Notes: a model not told the origin generated them from the sequence alone. Positions 1 through 8,548 are shown, counted from the stretch's first letter. The stretch is DNA of 36,185 bases from Jannaschia faecimaris (GCF_900107415.1 NZ_FNPX01000024.1:1-36185); one strand, 5' to 3'. Numbers and translations are program-made.

Positions 1-38
1 CGATTGCAACCGACGTATTGGAGGGGGCCGGCTACTAA
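1..38 (+). CDS. smoE: 3' end of polyol-binding protein SmoE (same gene as 34815-36128)
   Basis: The last 12 codons and TAA stop (36-38) of the periplasmic binding protein appear here only because the window is a linearised circle. They are base-for-base the same as 36091-36128. This is not a second gene; see the full entry at 34815. Confidence 0.9.
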   Translation, partial: IATDVLEGAGY

Positions 39-56
39 GCCGTCGGCCCATCCACC

Positions 57-83
57 CCGGGGGGCGATCCGCTCGCCCCCCGG
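57..83 (+). terminator. GC-rich stem-loop between smoE and smoF
   Basis: A perfect inverted repeat with 11-bp arms (57-67 and 73-83, arm CCGGGGGGCGA) and a 5-base loop lies 19 bases after the smoE stop and about 80 bases before smoF. It has no immediate T-run; a C-run follows, then a T-rich stretch near 98-107. In ABC sugar operons such hairpins commonly protect the binding-protein mRNA or partly terminate transcription, so that binding protein outnumbers permease. That role here is inferred. The same structure is repeated at 36147-36173 in the terminal overlap. Confidence 0.7.
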
Positions 84-162
84 ACCCCCCGCCCCAATTT
101 CTTTTTCCAATCGTGGTATAACCTGAGTCGGGCCCGCGCCCGTCAACAGGGGAGATTTGTCC

Positions 163-1029
163 ATGGCTACCAAGGCATCCCGATCCGCCGCCCGCTTCAT
201 GATGGCGCCCGCTGTGATCCTGCTCCTGGGCTGGATGCTGGTTCCGCTGACGATGACCCTGTGGTTTTCGTTCCGTCGCTACCTGCCGCTGCGCGGTGGC
301 GACCAGGGCTGGGCCGGCTTCGACAACTACACCCGGTTCGTCACGTCCAGCGCCTTCTGGCCCTCGGTCTGGAGCACCCTTCTGATCGTCGGCGGCGTGC
401 TGGTGATCACCGTCTGCCTGGGCATCCTGCTGGCGCTTTTGCTGGACCAGCCGCTCTGGGGTCAGGGCGTCGTCCGCATCCTGGTGATCGCGCCCTTCTT
501 CGTGATGCCCACCGTTTCGGCGCTGGTCTGGAAGAACATGTTCATGGACCCTGTGAACGGATTGTTCGCCCATCTGTGGAAGGCCGTCGGGGCCGAACCC
601 GTTGTCTGGCTGACCGATGCCGCCCTGCCGTCGATCATCATGATCGTGTCGTGGCAATGGCTGCCCTTCGCGACGCTGATCCTGCTGACGGCGGTGCAAT
701 CGCTGGACGGTGAACAACTTGAGGCCGCCGAGATGGACGGGGCACCGCCGCTCAAGCGGTTCTGGTTCATCACCCTGCCCCACCTGGGCCGCGCGATCAC
801 CGTGGTGATCCTGATCCAGACGATTTTCCTTCTGTCGATCTTCGCCGAGATCTTCGTGACGACACAGGGGGCATTCGACACCCGCACCCTGACTTACCTG
901 ATCTTCCAGCGCATCACCGACGCGCAGAACATCGGGCTCGGCTCCGCCGGTGGCGTCTACGCCATCATCCTCGCCAATATCGTTGCGATCTTCCTGATGC
1001 GCATCGTTGGCAAGAACCTGGACGCGTGA
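163..1029 (+). CDS. smoF: Polyol ABC transporter permease SmoF
   Basis: Inner-membrane permease subunit of a binding-protein-dependent polyol importer (MalF/UgpA type, 288 aa). ATG at 163 is chosen over TTG at 157 because GGGGAG at 149-154 is well spaced from it. About six hydrophobic helices are visible, starting near residues 13-37. The cytoplasmic EAA loop reads EAAEMDGAPPLKRFWFITLP near residue 190, the contact site for the ATPase. It lies between smoE (across the circle junction) and smoG, with only a 10-base gap to smoG. Gene order smoE-F-G-K-S-mtlK matches the known sorbitol/mannitol operon of Rhodobacter sphaeroides. The exact substrate is inferred from this order and from the dehydrogenases downstream. 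Confidence 0.88.
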   Translation: MATKASRSAARFMMAPAVILLLGWMLVPLTMTLWFSFRRYLPLRGGDQGWAGFDNYTRFVTSSAFWPSVWSTLLIVGGVLVITVCLGILLALLLDQPLWGQGVVRILVIAPFFVMPTVSALVWKNMFMDPVNGLFAHLWKAVGAEPVVWLTDAALPSIIMIVSWQWLPFATLILLTAVQSLDGEQLEAAEMDGAPPLKRFWFITLPHLGRAITVVILIQTIFLLSIFAEIFVTTQGAFDTRTLTYLIFQRITDAQNIGLGSAGGVYAIILANIVAIFLMRIVGKNLDA

Positions 1030-1039
1030 GGATCTGATC

Positions 1040-1870
1040 ATGGCAAGAGCTGTCACCCCCCGCCGCAAGGCCCTGACCACCGCCGCCGCCTGGGCCGTTG
1101 GTCTGGTCATCTTCTTCCCGATCCTGTGGACGATCCTGACCAGCTTCAAGACCGAGGCGCAGGCCATCGCCAGTCCGCCGATCTTCCTCAACTTCGACTG
1201 GACGCTGGAAAACTACGCGGTCGTTCAGGAACGCTCCGACTACATGCGGTTCCTGTGGAACTCGATCATCATCGCGGGCGGATCGACCGTTCTGGGTGTG
1301 ATCATCGGGGTTCCCGCCGCCTGGTCGATGGCCTTCGTGCCCTCGAACCGGACCAAGGACATCCTGCTCTGGATGCTCTCGACCAAGATGCTGCCGGCTG
1401 TCGGGGTGCTCTATCCGATGTACCTGATTTTCATCAAACTGGGGCTGCTGGACACGCGCATCGGGCTGGTGGTGGTTCTGATGCTGATCAACCTGCCGAT
1501 CATCATCTGGATGCTCTATACCTACTTCAAGGAAATCCCCGGCGAGATCCTGGAAGCGGCGCGCATGGACGGGGCCAGTCTGAAGGACGAAATCCTGTAC
1601 ATCCTGACGCCGATGGCACTGCCCGGCATCGCCTCGACCATGCTGCTCAACTTCATCCTGGCATGGAACGAAGCCTTCTGGACGCTGAACCTCACGGCGG
1701 CACAGGCAGGCCCGCTGACGGCCTTTATCGCCAGCTATTCATCACCCGAGGGTCTTTTCTACGCCAAGCTGTCGGCGGCTTCGACCATGGCCATCGCGCC
1801 GATCCTCATCCTCGGCTGGTTCAGCCAGAAACAACTCGTCCGCGGCCTTACGTTTGGCGCGGTGAAATAA
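1040..1870 (+). CDS. smoG: Polyol ABC transporter permease SmoG
   Basis: Second inner-membrane permease subunit (MalG type, 276 aa), expected to pair with SmoF to form the translocation channel. ATG at 1040 follows a GTGAGGA ribosome site overlapping the smoF stop; an in-frame upstream start at 1007 would run inside smoF and is rejected. The first helix is at about residues 13-35. The EAA loop reads [20 protein letters not shown], followed by MALPG, near residues 180-205, as is usual for this class. It sits 10 bases after smoF and 11 before smoK, so it is clearly cotranscribed. Polyol specificity is inferred from context. Confidence 0.88.
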   Translation: MARAVTPRRKALTTAAAWAVGLVIFFPILWTILTSFKTEAQAIASPPIFLNFDWTLENYAVVQERSDYMRFLWNSIIIAGGSTVLGVIIGVPAAWSMAFVPSNRTKDILLWMLSTKMLPAVGVLYPMYLIFIKLGLLDTRIGLVVVLMLINLPIIIWMLYTYFKEIPGEILEAARMDGASLKDEILYILTPMALPGIASTMLLNFILAWNEAFWTLNLTAAQAGPLTAFIASYSSPEGLFYAKLSAASTMAIAPILILGWFSQKQLVRGLTFGAVK

Positions 1871-1881
1871 GGGAAGTACCC

Positions 1882-2886
1882 ATGGGACGCATTCAACTGA
1901 GCCAGGTCACCAAGAAGTTCGGCGACGTGGAGGTCATTCCCCCGCTGGACCTGACGATCGAAGACGGGGAGTTCACGGTCTTCGTCGGCCCCTCGGGCTG
2001 CGGCAAGTCCACGCTTCTGCGCCTGATCGCGGGGCTGGAGGACATGACCAGCGGTACGATCGCCATCGACGGGGCGGACGCGACCGCCCTGCCCCCGTCC
2101 AAGCGCGGGCTGGCAATGGTGTTCCAATCCTACGCCCTGTACCCGCACATGAGCGTGGCCAAGAACATCGCCTTCCCGCTGCGCATGGCCAAGATGGACC
2201 AGGCCGAGATCGACCGGCGGGTGGCCAACGCGGCCGAGGTTCTGAACCTGAACGACTACATCGACCGTCGCCCCGGGCAGCTTTCGGGCGGTCAGCGGCA
2301 GCGCGTCGCCATCGGCCGCGCCATCGTGCGCGAACCGGCCGCCTTCCTGTTCGACGAGCCGCTGTCCAACCTTGACGCCGCCCTGCGCGTCGGGATGCGG
2401 CTGGAAATCTCGGAACTGCACAAGCGGCTTGAGACAACGATGGTCTACGTCACCCACGACCAGGTCGAGGCGATGACCATGGCCGACAAGATCGTCGTGC
2501 TGCGCGCCGGGCACATCGAACAGGTCGGCTCGCCGCTGGAACTATATAGATCGCCGCGCAACCTGTTCGTGGCGGGCTTCATCGGGTCGCCCAAGATGAA
2601 CTTCATCGAAGGGCCCGAGGCCGCCAAGTACGACGCGCATACCATCGGCGTGCGCCCCGAGCACATCACCGTCTCGGCCGAAGCCGGAGAGTGGTCAGGC
2701 CGCGTGGCCGTGTCCGAGCACCTTGGCTCCGATACGTTCTTCCACATCCACGACACCGGGCTGGCCGACGCACTGACCGTGCGGGCCGATGGCGAGGTCG
2801 GATTCCGCTATGGCGATACCGTGCACCTGACGCCGCGCCCGGATGCCATCTACCGGTTCGACGAAAAGGGGCTGCTCATCCCATGA
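1882..2886 (+). CDS. smoK: Polyol ABC transporter ATPase SmoK
   Basis: Cytoplasmic ATPase subunit of the MalK/UgpC type (334 aa) that powers polyol uptake through SmoFG. Visible motifs: Walker A GPSGCGKS (36-43), Q-loop FQSYALYP (81-88), signature LSGGQ (134-138), Walker [12 protein letters not shown] (155-165) and switch histidine H192 in VTHD. The C-terminal part carries a short MalK-type OB/TOBE domain with VRPEHI. The start is ATG 1882, where family homology begins ([15 protein letters not shown]). The open frame runs upstream into smoG but that part is only a shadow. Its TGA stop overlaps the smoS start (ATGA at 2883-2886), indicating translational coupling. Confidence 0.93.
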   Translation: MGRIQLSQVTKKFGDVEVIPPLDLTIEDGEFTVFVGPSGCGKSTLLRLIAGLEDMTSGTIAIDGADATALPPSKRGLAMVFQSYALYPHMSVAKNIAFPLRMAKMDQAEIDRRVANAAEVLNLNDYIDRRPGQLSGGQRQRVAIGRAIVREPAAFLFDEPLSNLDAALRVGMRLEISELHKRLETTMVYVTHDQVEAMTMADKIVVLRAGHIEQVGSPLELYRSPRNLFVAGFIGSPKMNFIEGPEAAKYDAHTIGVRPEHITVSAEAGEWSGRVAVSEHLGSDTFFHIHDTGLADALTVRADGEVGFRYGDTVHLTPRPDAIYRFDEKGLLIP

Positions 2887-3656
2887 AACGGCTTGAGGGT
2901 AAAACCGCGCTGATCACCGGGGCCGCGCGCGGCATCGGGCTGGCCTTTGCCCGTGCCTATGTCGCCGAAGGGGCCCGCGTGGCCATCGGCGACATCGACA
3001 TCGCCCGCGCAAGGACCGCCGCCGCCGATCTGGGCGACGCAGCCATCGCGGTCGAGATGGACGTCACCGATCAGGATAGCATCGACGCCGCCGTGGCTGA
3101 AACGGTGCGGGCCTTCGGGCAGATCGACATCCTGATCAACAACGCGGCCATCTTCACCGCCGCCCCCATCGTCGAGATCACGCGCGCGGAGTATCAGCGC
3201 GTCTTCGACATCAACGTCTCGGGCACGCTGTTCACCCTTCAGGCCGTCGCGCGCCACATGATCGACAACGGGCACCGCGGGCGCATCATCAACATGGCAT
3301 CGCAGGCAGGGCGGCGCGGTGAGCCGCTGGTCGCCGTCTATTGCGCAAGCAAGGCCGCGATCATATCGCTGACCCAATCGGCCGGGCTGAACCTGATCAA
3401 GCACGGCATCAACGTCAACGCCATCGCCCCCGGCGTGGTCGACGGGGAGCATTGGGACGAGGTGGACACGTTCTTCGCCAAGTACGAGAACAAGGCTCCA
3501 GGCCAGAAGAAACGCGAAGTCGGCGATGCCGTTCCCTTCGGCCGCATGGCAACCGCCGATGACCTGACCGGGATGGCCGTCTTCCTCGCCAGTGACGGGG
3601 CCGATTACATCGTCGCCCAGACCTACAACGTGGACGGCGGCAACTGGCTGAGCTGA
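2883..3656 (+). CDS. smoS: Sorbitol dehydrogenase SmoS (short-chain dehydrogenase)
   Basis: NAD-dependent cytoplasmic short-chain dehydrogenase (257 aa), probably oxidising D-sorbitol (and perhaps galactitol or L-iditol) to a ketose. Visible: cofactor motif TGAARGIG (12-19), D60 for adenine binding, NNAA (86-89), and the catalytic set N111, S140, Y153, K157. These spacings match the R. sphaeroides sorbitol dehydrogenase, which is of nearly the same length. Asp37-Asp39 after the second strand favours NAD over NADP. The start overlaps the smoK stop. mtlK follows 29 bases later. Substrate choice is inferred from operon membership; the SDR family call is secure. Confidence 0.88.
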   Translation: MKRLEGKTALITGAARGIGLAFARAYVAEGARVAIGDIDIARARTAAADLGDAAIAVEMDVTDQDSIDAAVAETVRAFGQIDILINNAAIFTAAPIVEITRAEYQRVFDINVSGTLFTLQAVARHMIDNGHRGRIINMASQAGRRGEPLVAVYCASKAAIISLTQSAGLNLIKHGINVNAIAPGVVDGEHWDEVDTFFAKYENKAPGQKKREVGDAVPFGRMATADDLTGMAVFLASDGADYIVAQTYNVDGGNWLS

Positions 3657-3685
3657 CCAGAAATCACGCGCAGGGGAGGTTTCCT

Positions 3686-5149
3686 ATGGCCCTCGACACA
3701 TCGACGCTGGACCGGCTGCCCGCGGGCGTGACCGGCCCGATCTATGACCGATCCAAGCTCACGCCGGGCATCGTGCATATCGGGCTGGGCAATTTCCACC
3801 GCGCACATCAGGCGTGGTACCTCCACCGCCTGATGCAGCAGGGCAAGGCGCTGGACTGGGCCATCATCGGTGCGGGCGTGCGGCCCGGCGATGCGGCAAT
3901 GCGCGACCGCCTTCTGGCACAGGATTGCCTGACGACGCTGATCGAACTGGACCCGGCAGGCACCAGCGCCGAGGTGACGGGCGCGATGATCGACTTCCTG
4001 CCGGTGGAGCCGGACAACGCCGCACTCATCGCCGCGATGTCGGACCCGGCCATCCGCATCGTCGCCCTGACCGTGACCGAGGGCGGCTATTACCGCGACA
4101 CCGCCGGCGCGCTCGATACCGCGCATCCCGACATCCGCCACGATGCCGAACACCCCGACCGGCCCCGCACCGCCTTCGGGGCGATGGTTGCCGCCTTGCG
4201 CGCGCGTCGCGCCGCCGGGATCGGCCCTTTCACCGGGCAATGCTGCGACAACCTGCAACACAACGGCGCGGTTCTGCGCCGCACCGTCGTGGGCCTTGCC
4301 CGCCTGTCCGACCCCGAGCTTGCCGAGTGGATCGAAGCCGAAGCCAGTTTTCCCAACGCCATGGTCGATTGCATCGTGCCCGCCACCGGCGAGAGCGAGC
4401 TGGCCCTGGCGCGCAGCCTTGGCCTCGACGACATGGCCCCGGTCACGCACGAGAATTTCCGCCAATGGGTGATCGAGGATGACTTCTGCGCCGGTCGCCC
4501 CCCTTGGGAGGACGTGGGGGCCACGCTGACCGACGACGTGACGGACTACGAAACGATGAAGATCCGGGTGCTGAATGCCGGGCACCAGGTGCTGGCGAAC
4601 CTGGGCGAATTGCTGGGGGTGCCGACGATTGCCGCCTGCATGACCGACCCGCTGATCGCGGCCTTCTTCCGCCGGGTCGAGACCGAGGAAATCGTGCCTT
4701 ACATCCAGCCCGTGCCCGACCGCACGCCCGCCGAATACCTGGACCTGATCGAGGGGCGCTTTCGCAACCCGGAAATTCGCGACACCACGCGCCGCGTGGC
4801 CTTCGACGGCTCGTCCCGGCATCCGGGCTTCATCCTGCCGATCCTGCGCGACGCGCTGGCCGCCGGCGGGTCGGTTCAGGGGTTGGCCCTGACGGAGGCG
4901 CTCTGGGCGCGGATGTGCGCGGGCACGCGCGAAGACGGCAGCACCATCGCCCCGAACGATCCGAATTGGGATGCCCTGACCGCCGCCGCGCAGGCCGCCC
5001 GCGACCGGCCCGAAAGCTGGCTGGAGCAGGCGCATCTCTATGGCCCGCTGGCACAGGACGCCGCGTTCCGGCAGGCCTTTTCCGGGTGGCTTGCGCGGTT
5101 GTGGTCCGACGGCACCCGCGCGACCGTACAGGCCTATATCGACGGCTGA
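3686..5149 (+). CDS. mtlK: Mannitol 2-dehydrogenase MtlK
   Basis: NAD-dependent long-chain polyol dehydrogenase (487 aa) converting D-mannitol to D-fructose; related enzymes also take D-arabitol and D-sorbitol. The N-terminal Rossmann part starts with IVHIGLGNFHRAHQ (about 29-42). The family segment TVTEGGY is near 130, and FPNAMVDCIVPATG is near 215-230. The catalytic segment KIRVLNAGH gives K292, N297 and H300. This is the same K-x4-N-x2-H spacing as Lys295/Asn300/His303 of Pseudomonas fluorescens mannitol 2-dehydrogenase. A strong GGGGAGG lies 7 bases before ATG 3686. It is the last gene of the smo operon, ending 12 bases from the convergent hemN. No mtlZ (fructokinase) gene follows, so the ketose must be phosphorylated by a product encoded elsewhere. 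Confidence 0.9.
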   Translation: MALDTSTLDRLPAGVTGPIYDRSKLTPGIVHIGLGNFHRAHQAWYLHRLMQQGKALDWAIIGAGVRPGDAAMRDRLLAQDCLTTLIELDPAGTSAEVTGAMIDFLPVEPDNAALIAAMSDPAIRIVALTVTEGGYYRDTAGALDTAHPDIRHDAEHPDRPRTAFGAMVAALRARRAAGIGPFTGQCCDNLQHNGAVLRRTVVGLARLSDPELAEWIEAEASFPNAMVDCIVPATGESELALARSLGLDDMAPVTHENFRQWVIEDDFCAGRPPWEDVGATLTDDVTDYETMKIRVLNAGHQVLANLGELLGVPTIAACMTDPLIAAFFRRVETEEIVPYIQPVPDRTPAEYLDLIEGRFRNPEIRDTTRRVAFDGSSRHPGFILPILRDALAAGGSVQGLALTEALWARMCAGTREDGSTIAPNDPNWDALTAAAQAARDRPESWLEQAHLYGPLAQDAAFRQAFSGWLARLWSDGTRATVQAYIDG

Positions 5150-5154
5150 GCCGC

Positions 5155-5170
5155 GCCGTCGTCAGACGGC
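5155..5170. terminator. Short stem-loop at the mtlK/hemN tail-to-tail junction
   Basis: GCCGTC (5155-5160) and GACGGC (5165-5170) form a perfect 6-bp stem with a GTCA loop, overlapping the hemN stop codon. The two genes converge with only 12 bases between their stops, so this is the only place a shared bidirectional terminator could be. There is no T-run on either side, so the assignment is weak. Confidence 0.35.
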
Positions 5171-6505
5171 GACGCTGTGTCGCCCGGCGGGCGAGGCATA
5201 GGCGTCCATTTCCAACGCGATCATCCGCGCGACGTGCTGCGCATCGTCGTTCACCCGCAGGACGCCCGCGCTGTCGACCGTCACCGCATCGGACCATTCC
5301 CTTGCCGCCCTGGCAATCAGACGGCGCGCGGCGGTCGGGTCGTGGAACGTCATCGGATCGACGGTGAAGTCGCACAGCAGCCTTTCGATCACCGCCCCCT
5401 CCAACCGGTCCGTCGGCGTCAGCGCGTGACCGCGCACCGCCGTCAGCCGCCCCTGCGCCAGCCGCGCCTTCCAGTCGGCGGTGCGGGCGGCATTCTGCAC
5501 GTAGCCCTGTGGCAGATGCGAAATGGAAGACGCCCCCAGCCCAATCAGCGTGCGCGCCATGTCGGTGGTGTAGCCCTGGAAGTTGCGCCGCAGCGTGCCG
5601 TCGGCGGCGGCGCGGGCCATCGGGTCTTCGGGGCGGGCGAAATGGTCGATGCCGACGGGCCGGTATCCCGCCGCCTCGAACTGCGCGCTGGCTTGCATCG
5701 TCAGGGCCAGGCGCGTGACCGCATCGGGCAGATCCGCCTCCTTGATCATGACCTGCCGCTTGGACGCCCAGGGCACATGCGCATAACCATACAGCGCCAG
5801 CCGGTCAGGGTTCAGCGACAGGGCAAGATCGACCGTCTTGCGCAGCGTCTCGGCCGTCTGGTGCGGCAGACCGTACAGCAGGTCCAGGTTGATCGCGTCG
5901 ATGCCCCGCGCGCGCAGTCCCTCGACGGCGGCGCGGGTCTGATCGAAACTTTGCGGGCGGCCGATCGCGGCCTGCACGCGCGGGTCGAAATCCTGCACGC
6001 CCAGGCTGGCCCGCGTGACGCCGCCCGCCGCCAACGCATCCAGCCGCGCATCGTCCAACTCGGTCGGGTCCACCTCGACCGAGATCTCGGCCCCCGGCGC
6101 GCGCGGGAAATCCGCGTCCAGCATCGCGAACAAACGGGCCATCTGCTGGGGCGGCAGGAACGTCGGGGTTCCCCCGCCCAGGTGCAGGTGCCCGACCGTA
6201 ACCCCCGCAGGCAGGGCGTCGGACACCAGCAGCACTTCCTGCGCCAGGGAATCCAGGTACGGGACCAGCGGGGCCTCGGTGGCCGATCCTTGCGTGCGAC
6301 AGGCGCAGAACCAGCACAATCGCCGACAAAACGGGATGTGAACATAAAGCGAGATCGGCTGCGCCGGATCGACCTGCCCCAGCCAGGCACCCGCCTGATC
6401 GGGTCCGACAGACTCGTCGAACTGCGTGGCCGGCGGATAGCTGGTGTATCGGGGCGCACGGGACGTCAGGGCGCGTTCCGTAAAGGGCGGGATTTCCTGT
6501 TTCAT
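5162..6505 (-). CDS. hemN: Oxygen-independent coproporphyrinogen III oxidase HemN
   Basis: Radical-SAM enzyme (447 aa) that converts coproporphyrinogen III to protoporphyrinogen IX without oxygen, supplying haem at low oxygen. The cluster segment YVHIPFCRRLCWFCAC gives cysteines C60, C64 and C67 (CxxxCxxC) plus C69, the CxxxCxxCxC form typical of true HemN. GGGTPT for SAM binding follows near residue 110. The start is the ATG complementary to 6503-6505, where family homology begins (MKQEIPPFTERAL); the longer frame upstream overlaps fnrL and is discarded. A perfect FNR box lies 35-48 bases upstream, so induction by FnrL is likely. It lies beside fnrL and the cbb3 genes, a grouping also known in Rhodobacter. 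Confidence 0.93.
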   Translation of the reverse strand: MKQEIPPFTERALTSRAPRYTSYPPATQFDESVGPDQAGAWLGQVDPAQPISLYVHIPFCRRLCWFCACRTQGSATEAPLVPYLDSLAQEVLLVSDALPAGVTVGHLHLGGGTPTFLPPQQMARLFAMLDADFPRAPGAEISVEVDPTELDDARLDALAAGGVTRASLGVQDFDPRVQAAIGRPQSFDQTRAAVEGLRARGIDAINLDLLYGLPHQTAETLRKTVDLALSLNPDRLALYGYAHVPWASKRQVMIKEADLPDAVTRLALTMQASAQFEAAGYRPVGIDHFARPEDPMARAAADGTLRRNFQGYTTDMARTLIGLGASSISHLPQGYVQNAARTADWKARLAQGRLTAVRGHALTPTDRLEGAVIERLLCDFTVDPMTFHDPTAARRLIARAAREWSDAVTVDSAGVLRVNDDAQHVARMIALEMDAYASPAGRHSVAV

Positions 6506-6539
6506 GGGCGCAAGATGACGCAGGCAACGCAGGTGCGAC

Positions 6540-6553
6540 TTGATGTGTATCAA
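6540..6553. promoter_or_regulatory. FNR box between hemN and fnrL
   Basis: TTGATGTGTATCAA is a perfect match to the FNR consensus TTGAT-N4-ATCAA. It lies in the 69-base gap between divergent hemN (start 6505) and fnrL (start 6575). Its closeness to fnrL (21 bases before the ATG) would fit autorepression of fnrL with activation of hemN; that part is inference. Confidence 0.9.
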
Positions 6554-6574
6554 ATGTCGTGAAAGTGGTGAAAT

Positions 6575-7306
6575 ATGCCCCGTGTTGATCTGATGCTTGC
6601 CAAGGAAGACTGCAACCAGTGCCCGATCCGGCACCGGGCCGTCTGTGCGACCTGTGACGGGCCGGAACTGGACCGTCTGGCGTCGATGAAGTCCTATCGC
6701 AGCTGGAAAGCGGGCGAGACGATCGTGCTGGAGGGCGATGCCCTGCCCTTCGTCGCCTCGATCGTGACCGGCTGCGCCACGCTGACCCGATCGATGGAAG
6801 ACGGGCGGATGCAGATGGTTGGCCTGTTGCTGCCCTCGGATTTCGTGGGCCGGCCGGGCCGGGTCGCGGCCCCCTACGAGGTTGTGGCCGTCACCGACGT
6901 CACGATGTGCATGTTTGACCGCCCCGCCTTCGAGAAGATGATGTCCGAAACGCCCCACGTCGCCCATCGCCTGCTTGAGATGTCGCTGGACGAGTTGGAC
7001 GCGGCCCGCGACTGGATGCTGGTGCTGGGCCGCAAGACCGCGCGCGAAAAGGTGGCGACCCTGCTGTCCATCGTGCTGCGCCGCGCGTCCACCGCCGCAC
7101 GCCCCCTGCGCGCCGATCTGCCGCTGACCCGCGAGGCGATGGCAACCTACCTGGGCCTGACCATCGAAACCGTCAGCCGCCAGATCAGCGCGCTTCGGAA
7201 AGACGGGATCATCCGCCTGGAGGGTACTCGGGGCGTTCTGTGCGACGACCTGTCGGCCCTGTTGATCGAGGCCGGGGATGACGACGACGGCGATTTCCTG
7301 GACTGA
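6575..7306 (+). CDS. fnrL: Oxygen-sensing regulator FnrL (Crp/Fnr family)
   Basis: Cytoplasmic [4Fe-4S]-dependent transcription factor (243 aa) active when oxygen is scarce. The N-terminus has four cysteines, C13-x2-C16-x7-C24-x2-C27, and a further one at C112, as in FNR-type proteins that bind an oxygen-labile cluster. A cyclic-nucleotide-binding-like beta-roll (about 30-140), a dimer helix (about 140-165) and a C-terminal helix-turn-helix TREAMATYLGLTIETVSRQI follow. The E-x2-S-R recognition pattern (ETVSR) agrees with binding TTGAT half sites. Four such boxes occur in the neighbouring genes. The tail is acidic (EAGDDDDGDF). It is divergent from hemN and convergent with the B12-domain gene. 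Confidence 0.92.
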   Translation: MPRVDLMLAKEDCNQCPIRHRAVCATCDGPELDRLASMKSYRSWKAGETIVLEGDALPFVASIVTGCATLTRSMEDGRMQMVGLLLPSDFVGRPGRVAAPYEVVAVTDVTMCMFDRPAFEKMMSETPHVAHRLLEMSLDELDAARDWMLVLGRKTAREKVATLLSIVLRRASTAARPLRADLPLTREAMATYLGLTIETVSRQISALRKDGIIRLEGTRGVLCDDLSALLIEAGDDDDGDFLD

Positions 7307-7364
7307 AAGCGTCCGATCGACCCTCCACCGTGCAATGGACGCGGGGCCGCTGATCGACCTGTCG

Positions 7365-8228
7365 TCATCTGAGAGGTTTGGCCGGGGTCTTCTTTTCGGG
7401 ATCTCGGCTTGACGTGTCGACGGCATCCCAGACCGCGCTCATCAGGTACCTTGCGTCCGTGACATCCTTCACGATGCCATCAACACCCATCAGGTCGATC
7501 GCGTCTTTCGCTTCGTCGATGATGTTCCCACTCAGGAAGATCCACGCCCTGGGCACGCTGATCCGAAGCGCGATGATAAGCTTGGAGAGCGGTTCCACAA
7601 CATGATCGCCACCCGCCGAAATACCGATAAGAATCGGTTGCGCCGCGCAGATATCGTCCACCAGCTCTTCGTGCGACTTGTGGATCATCAGGTCGATGTC
7701 CCACCCTTCCTTGGAAAACAGGTCAGCCGCCATCCGCACTCCCAGCGTGTGCGTTTCACCGGGAACGGACGCAAATACCGCCGACCGGCTGGGCGAGTCG
7801 TAGGTATCGGAAAACTGGTGCCGCAACGCCCGCATGATGGCGTACATGCGCGTCGTTCCAAGCGTGACCTCCGTAAAGGCCAGGCGATCGGTGTTCCACC
7901 ACGCCCCGAGCATACGGGCAGCCCCCGCAAGATACGTCAGGTAGGCCCCCTCGATCGACGTGCCCCCGGTCCGCAAATCGGTAATGAACCGGGCACCGGC
8001 GGTGTCGTCCTCTGACAGAAGGGCGTGACACAGGGCTTCGATCTGTTCCTCGGGCGGGCTGCGCAGCGGGTCCGGTACATCGTGGACCGACAATCGCCGA
8101 ATAACCTCTCGGGCAATCGTTTCAACCGAGCCGTCAGGCAGCCGCGACTTGAGCATTTCAAGCTCGGTCTGGGACTTGAGGTATTGAACCGCATCAAACC
8201 CGATCGATACGAAATCTTGATCCTTCAT
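7365..8228 (-). CDS. PpaA/AerR-like B12-binding-domain regulator
   Basis: Cytoplasmic protein of 287 aa resembling PpaA/AerR, the photoreceptor antirepressors of Rhodobacter photosynthesis genes. Residues about 60-140 form the helical cap and about 145-270 the cobalamin/SCHIC-type Rossmann domain. The segment GETHTLG places H160 as probable axial ligand (ExHxxG). The cap has W110-x9-E120, like the light-sensing W-x9-E-H motif of CarH-type proteins, but the histidine is replaced by V121. The loop SAGG (204-207) and SGNI further on fit the fold. There is no DNA-binding domain, so it probably acts by binding a regulator. A GGGGAGAGAT ribosome site precedes the ATG at 8228. An FNR-like box lies 150 bases upstream. 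No bacteriochlorophyll, carotenoid or PpsR gene is present in this window. Ligand (cobalamin or haem) is unknown. Confidence 0.72.
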   Translation of the reverse strand: MKDQDFVSIGFDAVQYLKSQTELEMLKSRLPDGSVETIAREVIRRLSVHDVPDPLRSPPEEQIEALCHALLSEDDTAGARFITDLRTGGTSIEGAYLTYLAGAARMLGAWWNTDRLAFTEVTLGTTRMYAIMRALRHQFSDTYDSPSRSAVFASVPGETHTLGVRMAADLFSKEGWDIDLMIHKSHEELVDDICAAQPILIGISAGGDHVVEPLSKLIIALRISVPRAWIFLSGNIIDEAKDAIDLMGVDGIVKDVTDARYLMSAVWDAVDTSSRDPEKKTPAKPLR

Positions 8229-8548
8229 TTATCTCTCCCCCCAGAGATAATTTTCGTCATTTTCCGAAGGCCCAGTCGTCGGTATCAAATCGACCCCAGG
8301 CCGAACCATCTGTCAATCGACATTGACCGGGTTTGTCTGCTCCAAAGGTCCCGGCCGACTGCGCGGCCGAGAGTTAATTGATCTGACTCAATACCTTTGC
8401 CGTGGAGGACGCCGCACCGCATCGTGAAGGAATCGCAGCAACGGCGGAGCGGATCGTGGCCGGTACCATGGGCGCGGACCATAGAATCACCGCCATCCGC
8501 GGGCACGCGGGCACGCGGGCAACCGACCCATCCGGTCGCGCGACAGCC
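8229..8548. other. Intergenic region upstream of the B12-domain gene
   Basis: These 320 bases separate two minus-strand genes and contain no convincing gene. They hold the FNR-like box at 8378-8391, an inverted repeat CGGCCG (8352-8357 and 8364-8369), and a short GGGCACGC tandem (about 8501-8520). The leader of the 7365-8228 gene must lie here. No further structure was recognised. Confidence 0.6.
8378..8391. promoter_or_regulatory. FNR-like box upstream of the B12-domain gene
   Basis: TTGATCTGACTCAA matches TTGAT-N4-ATCAA at 9 of 10 informative positions. It is centred about 157 bases before the start of the PpaA/AerR-like gene, which would put that gene under FnrL control if the promoter lies nearby. 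Confidence 0.6.

Larger units (their letters stand above)
1..95. repeat. Terminal direct repeat, left copy (circularisation overlap)
   Basis: These 95 bases are identical to 36091-36185. The right copy is the natural 3' end of the binding-protein gene, and the left copy leads straight into the permease gene that normally follows it. The simplest reading is an assembly overlap from a circular molecule of about 36,090 bp. The overlap ends just after a very GC-rich hairpin, where assemblers often break. Confidence 0.93.

Noticed and set aside
1-95. Terminal repeats as phage-like or transposon ends
   Set aside because: They are parts of smoE and its downstream hairpin, with no integrase or transposase; circular assembly overlap explains them fully.
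1126-1881. N-terminal extension of the SmoK frame into smoG
   Set aside because: The extension overlaps smoG in another frame and has no ABC-ATPase similarity; homology starts at ATG 1882.
6506-7426. N-terminal extension of the HemN frame across fnrL
   Set aside because: It runs antisense to FnrL; HemN similarity begins at the ATG ending at 6505.
8311-8322. TGTCAATCGACA as a PpsR/CrtJ site near the PpaA-like gene
   Set aside because: PpsR needs TGT-N12-ACA; here the spacing is 6, and no second site was found.
8501-8520. GGGCACGC short tandem repeat
   Set aside because: About two and a half units only, in GC-rich DNA; no functional reading is supported.
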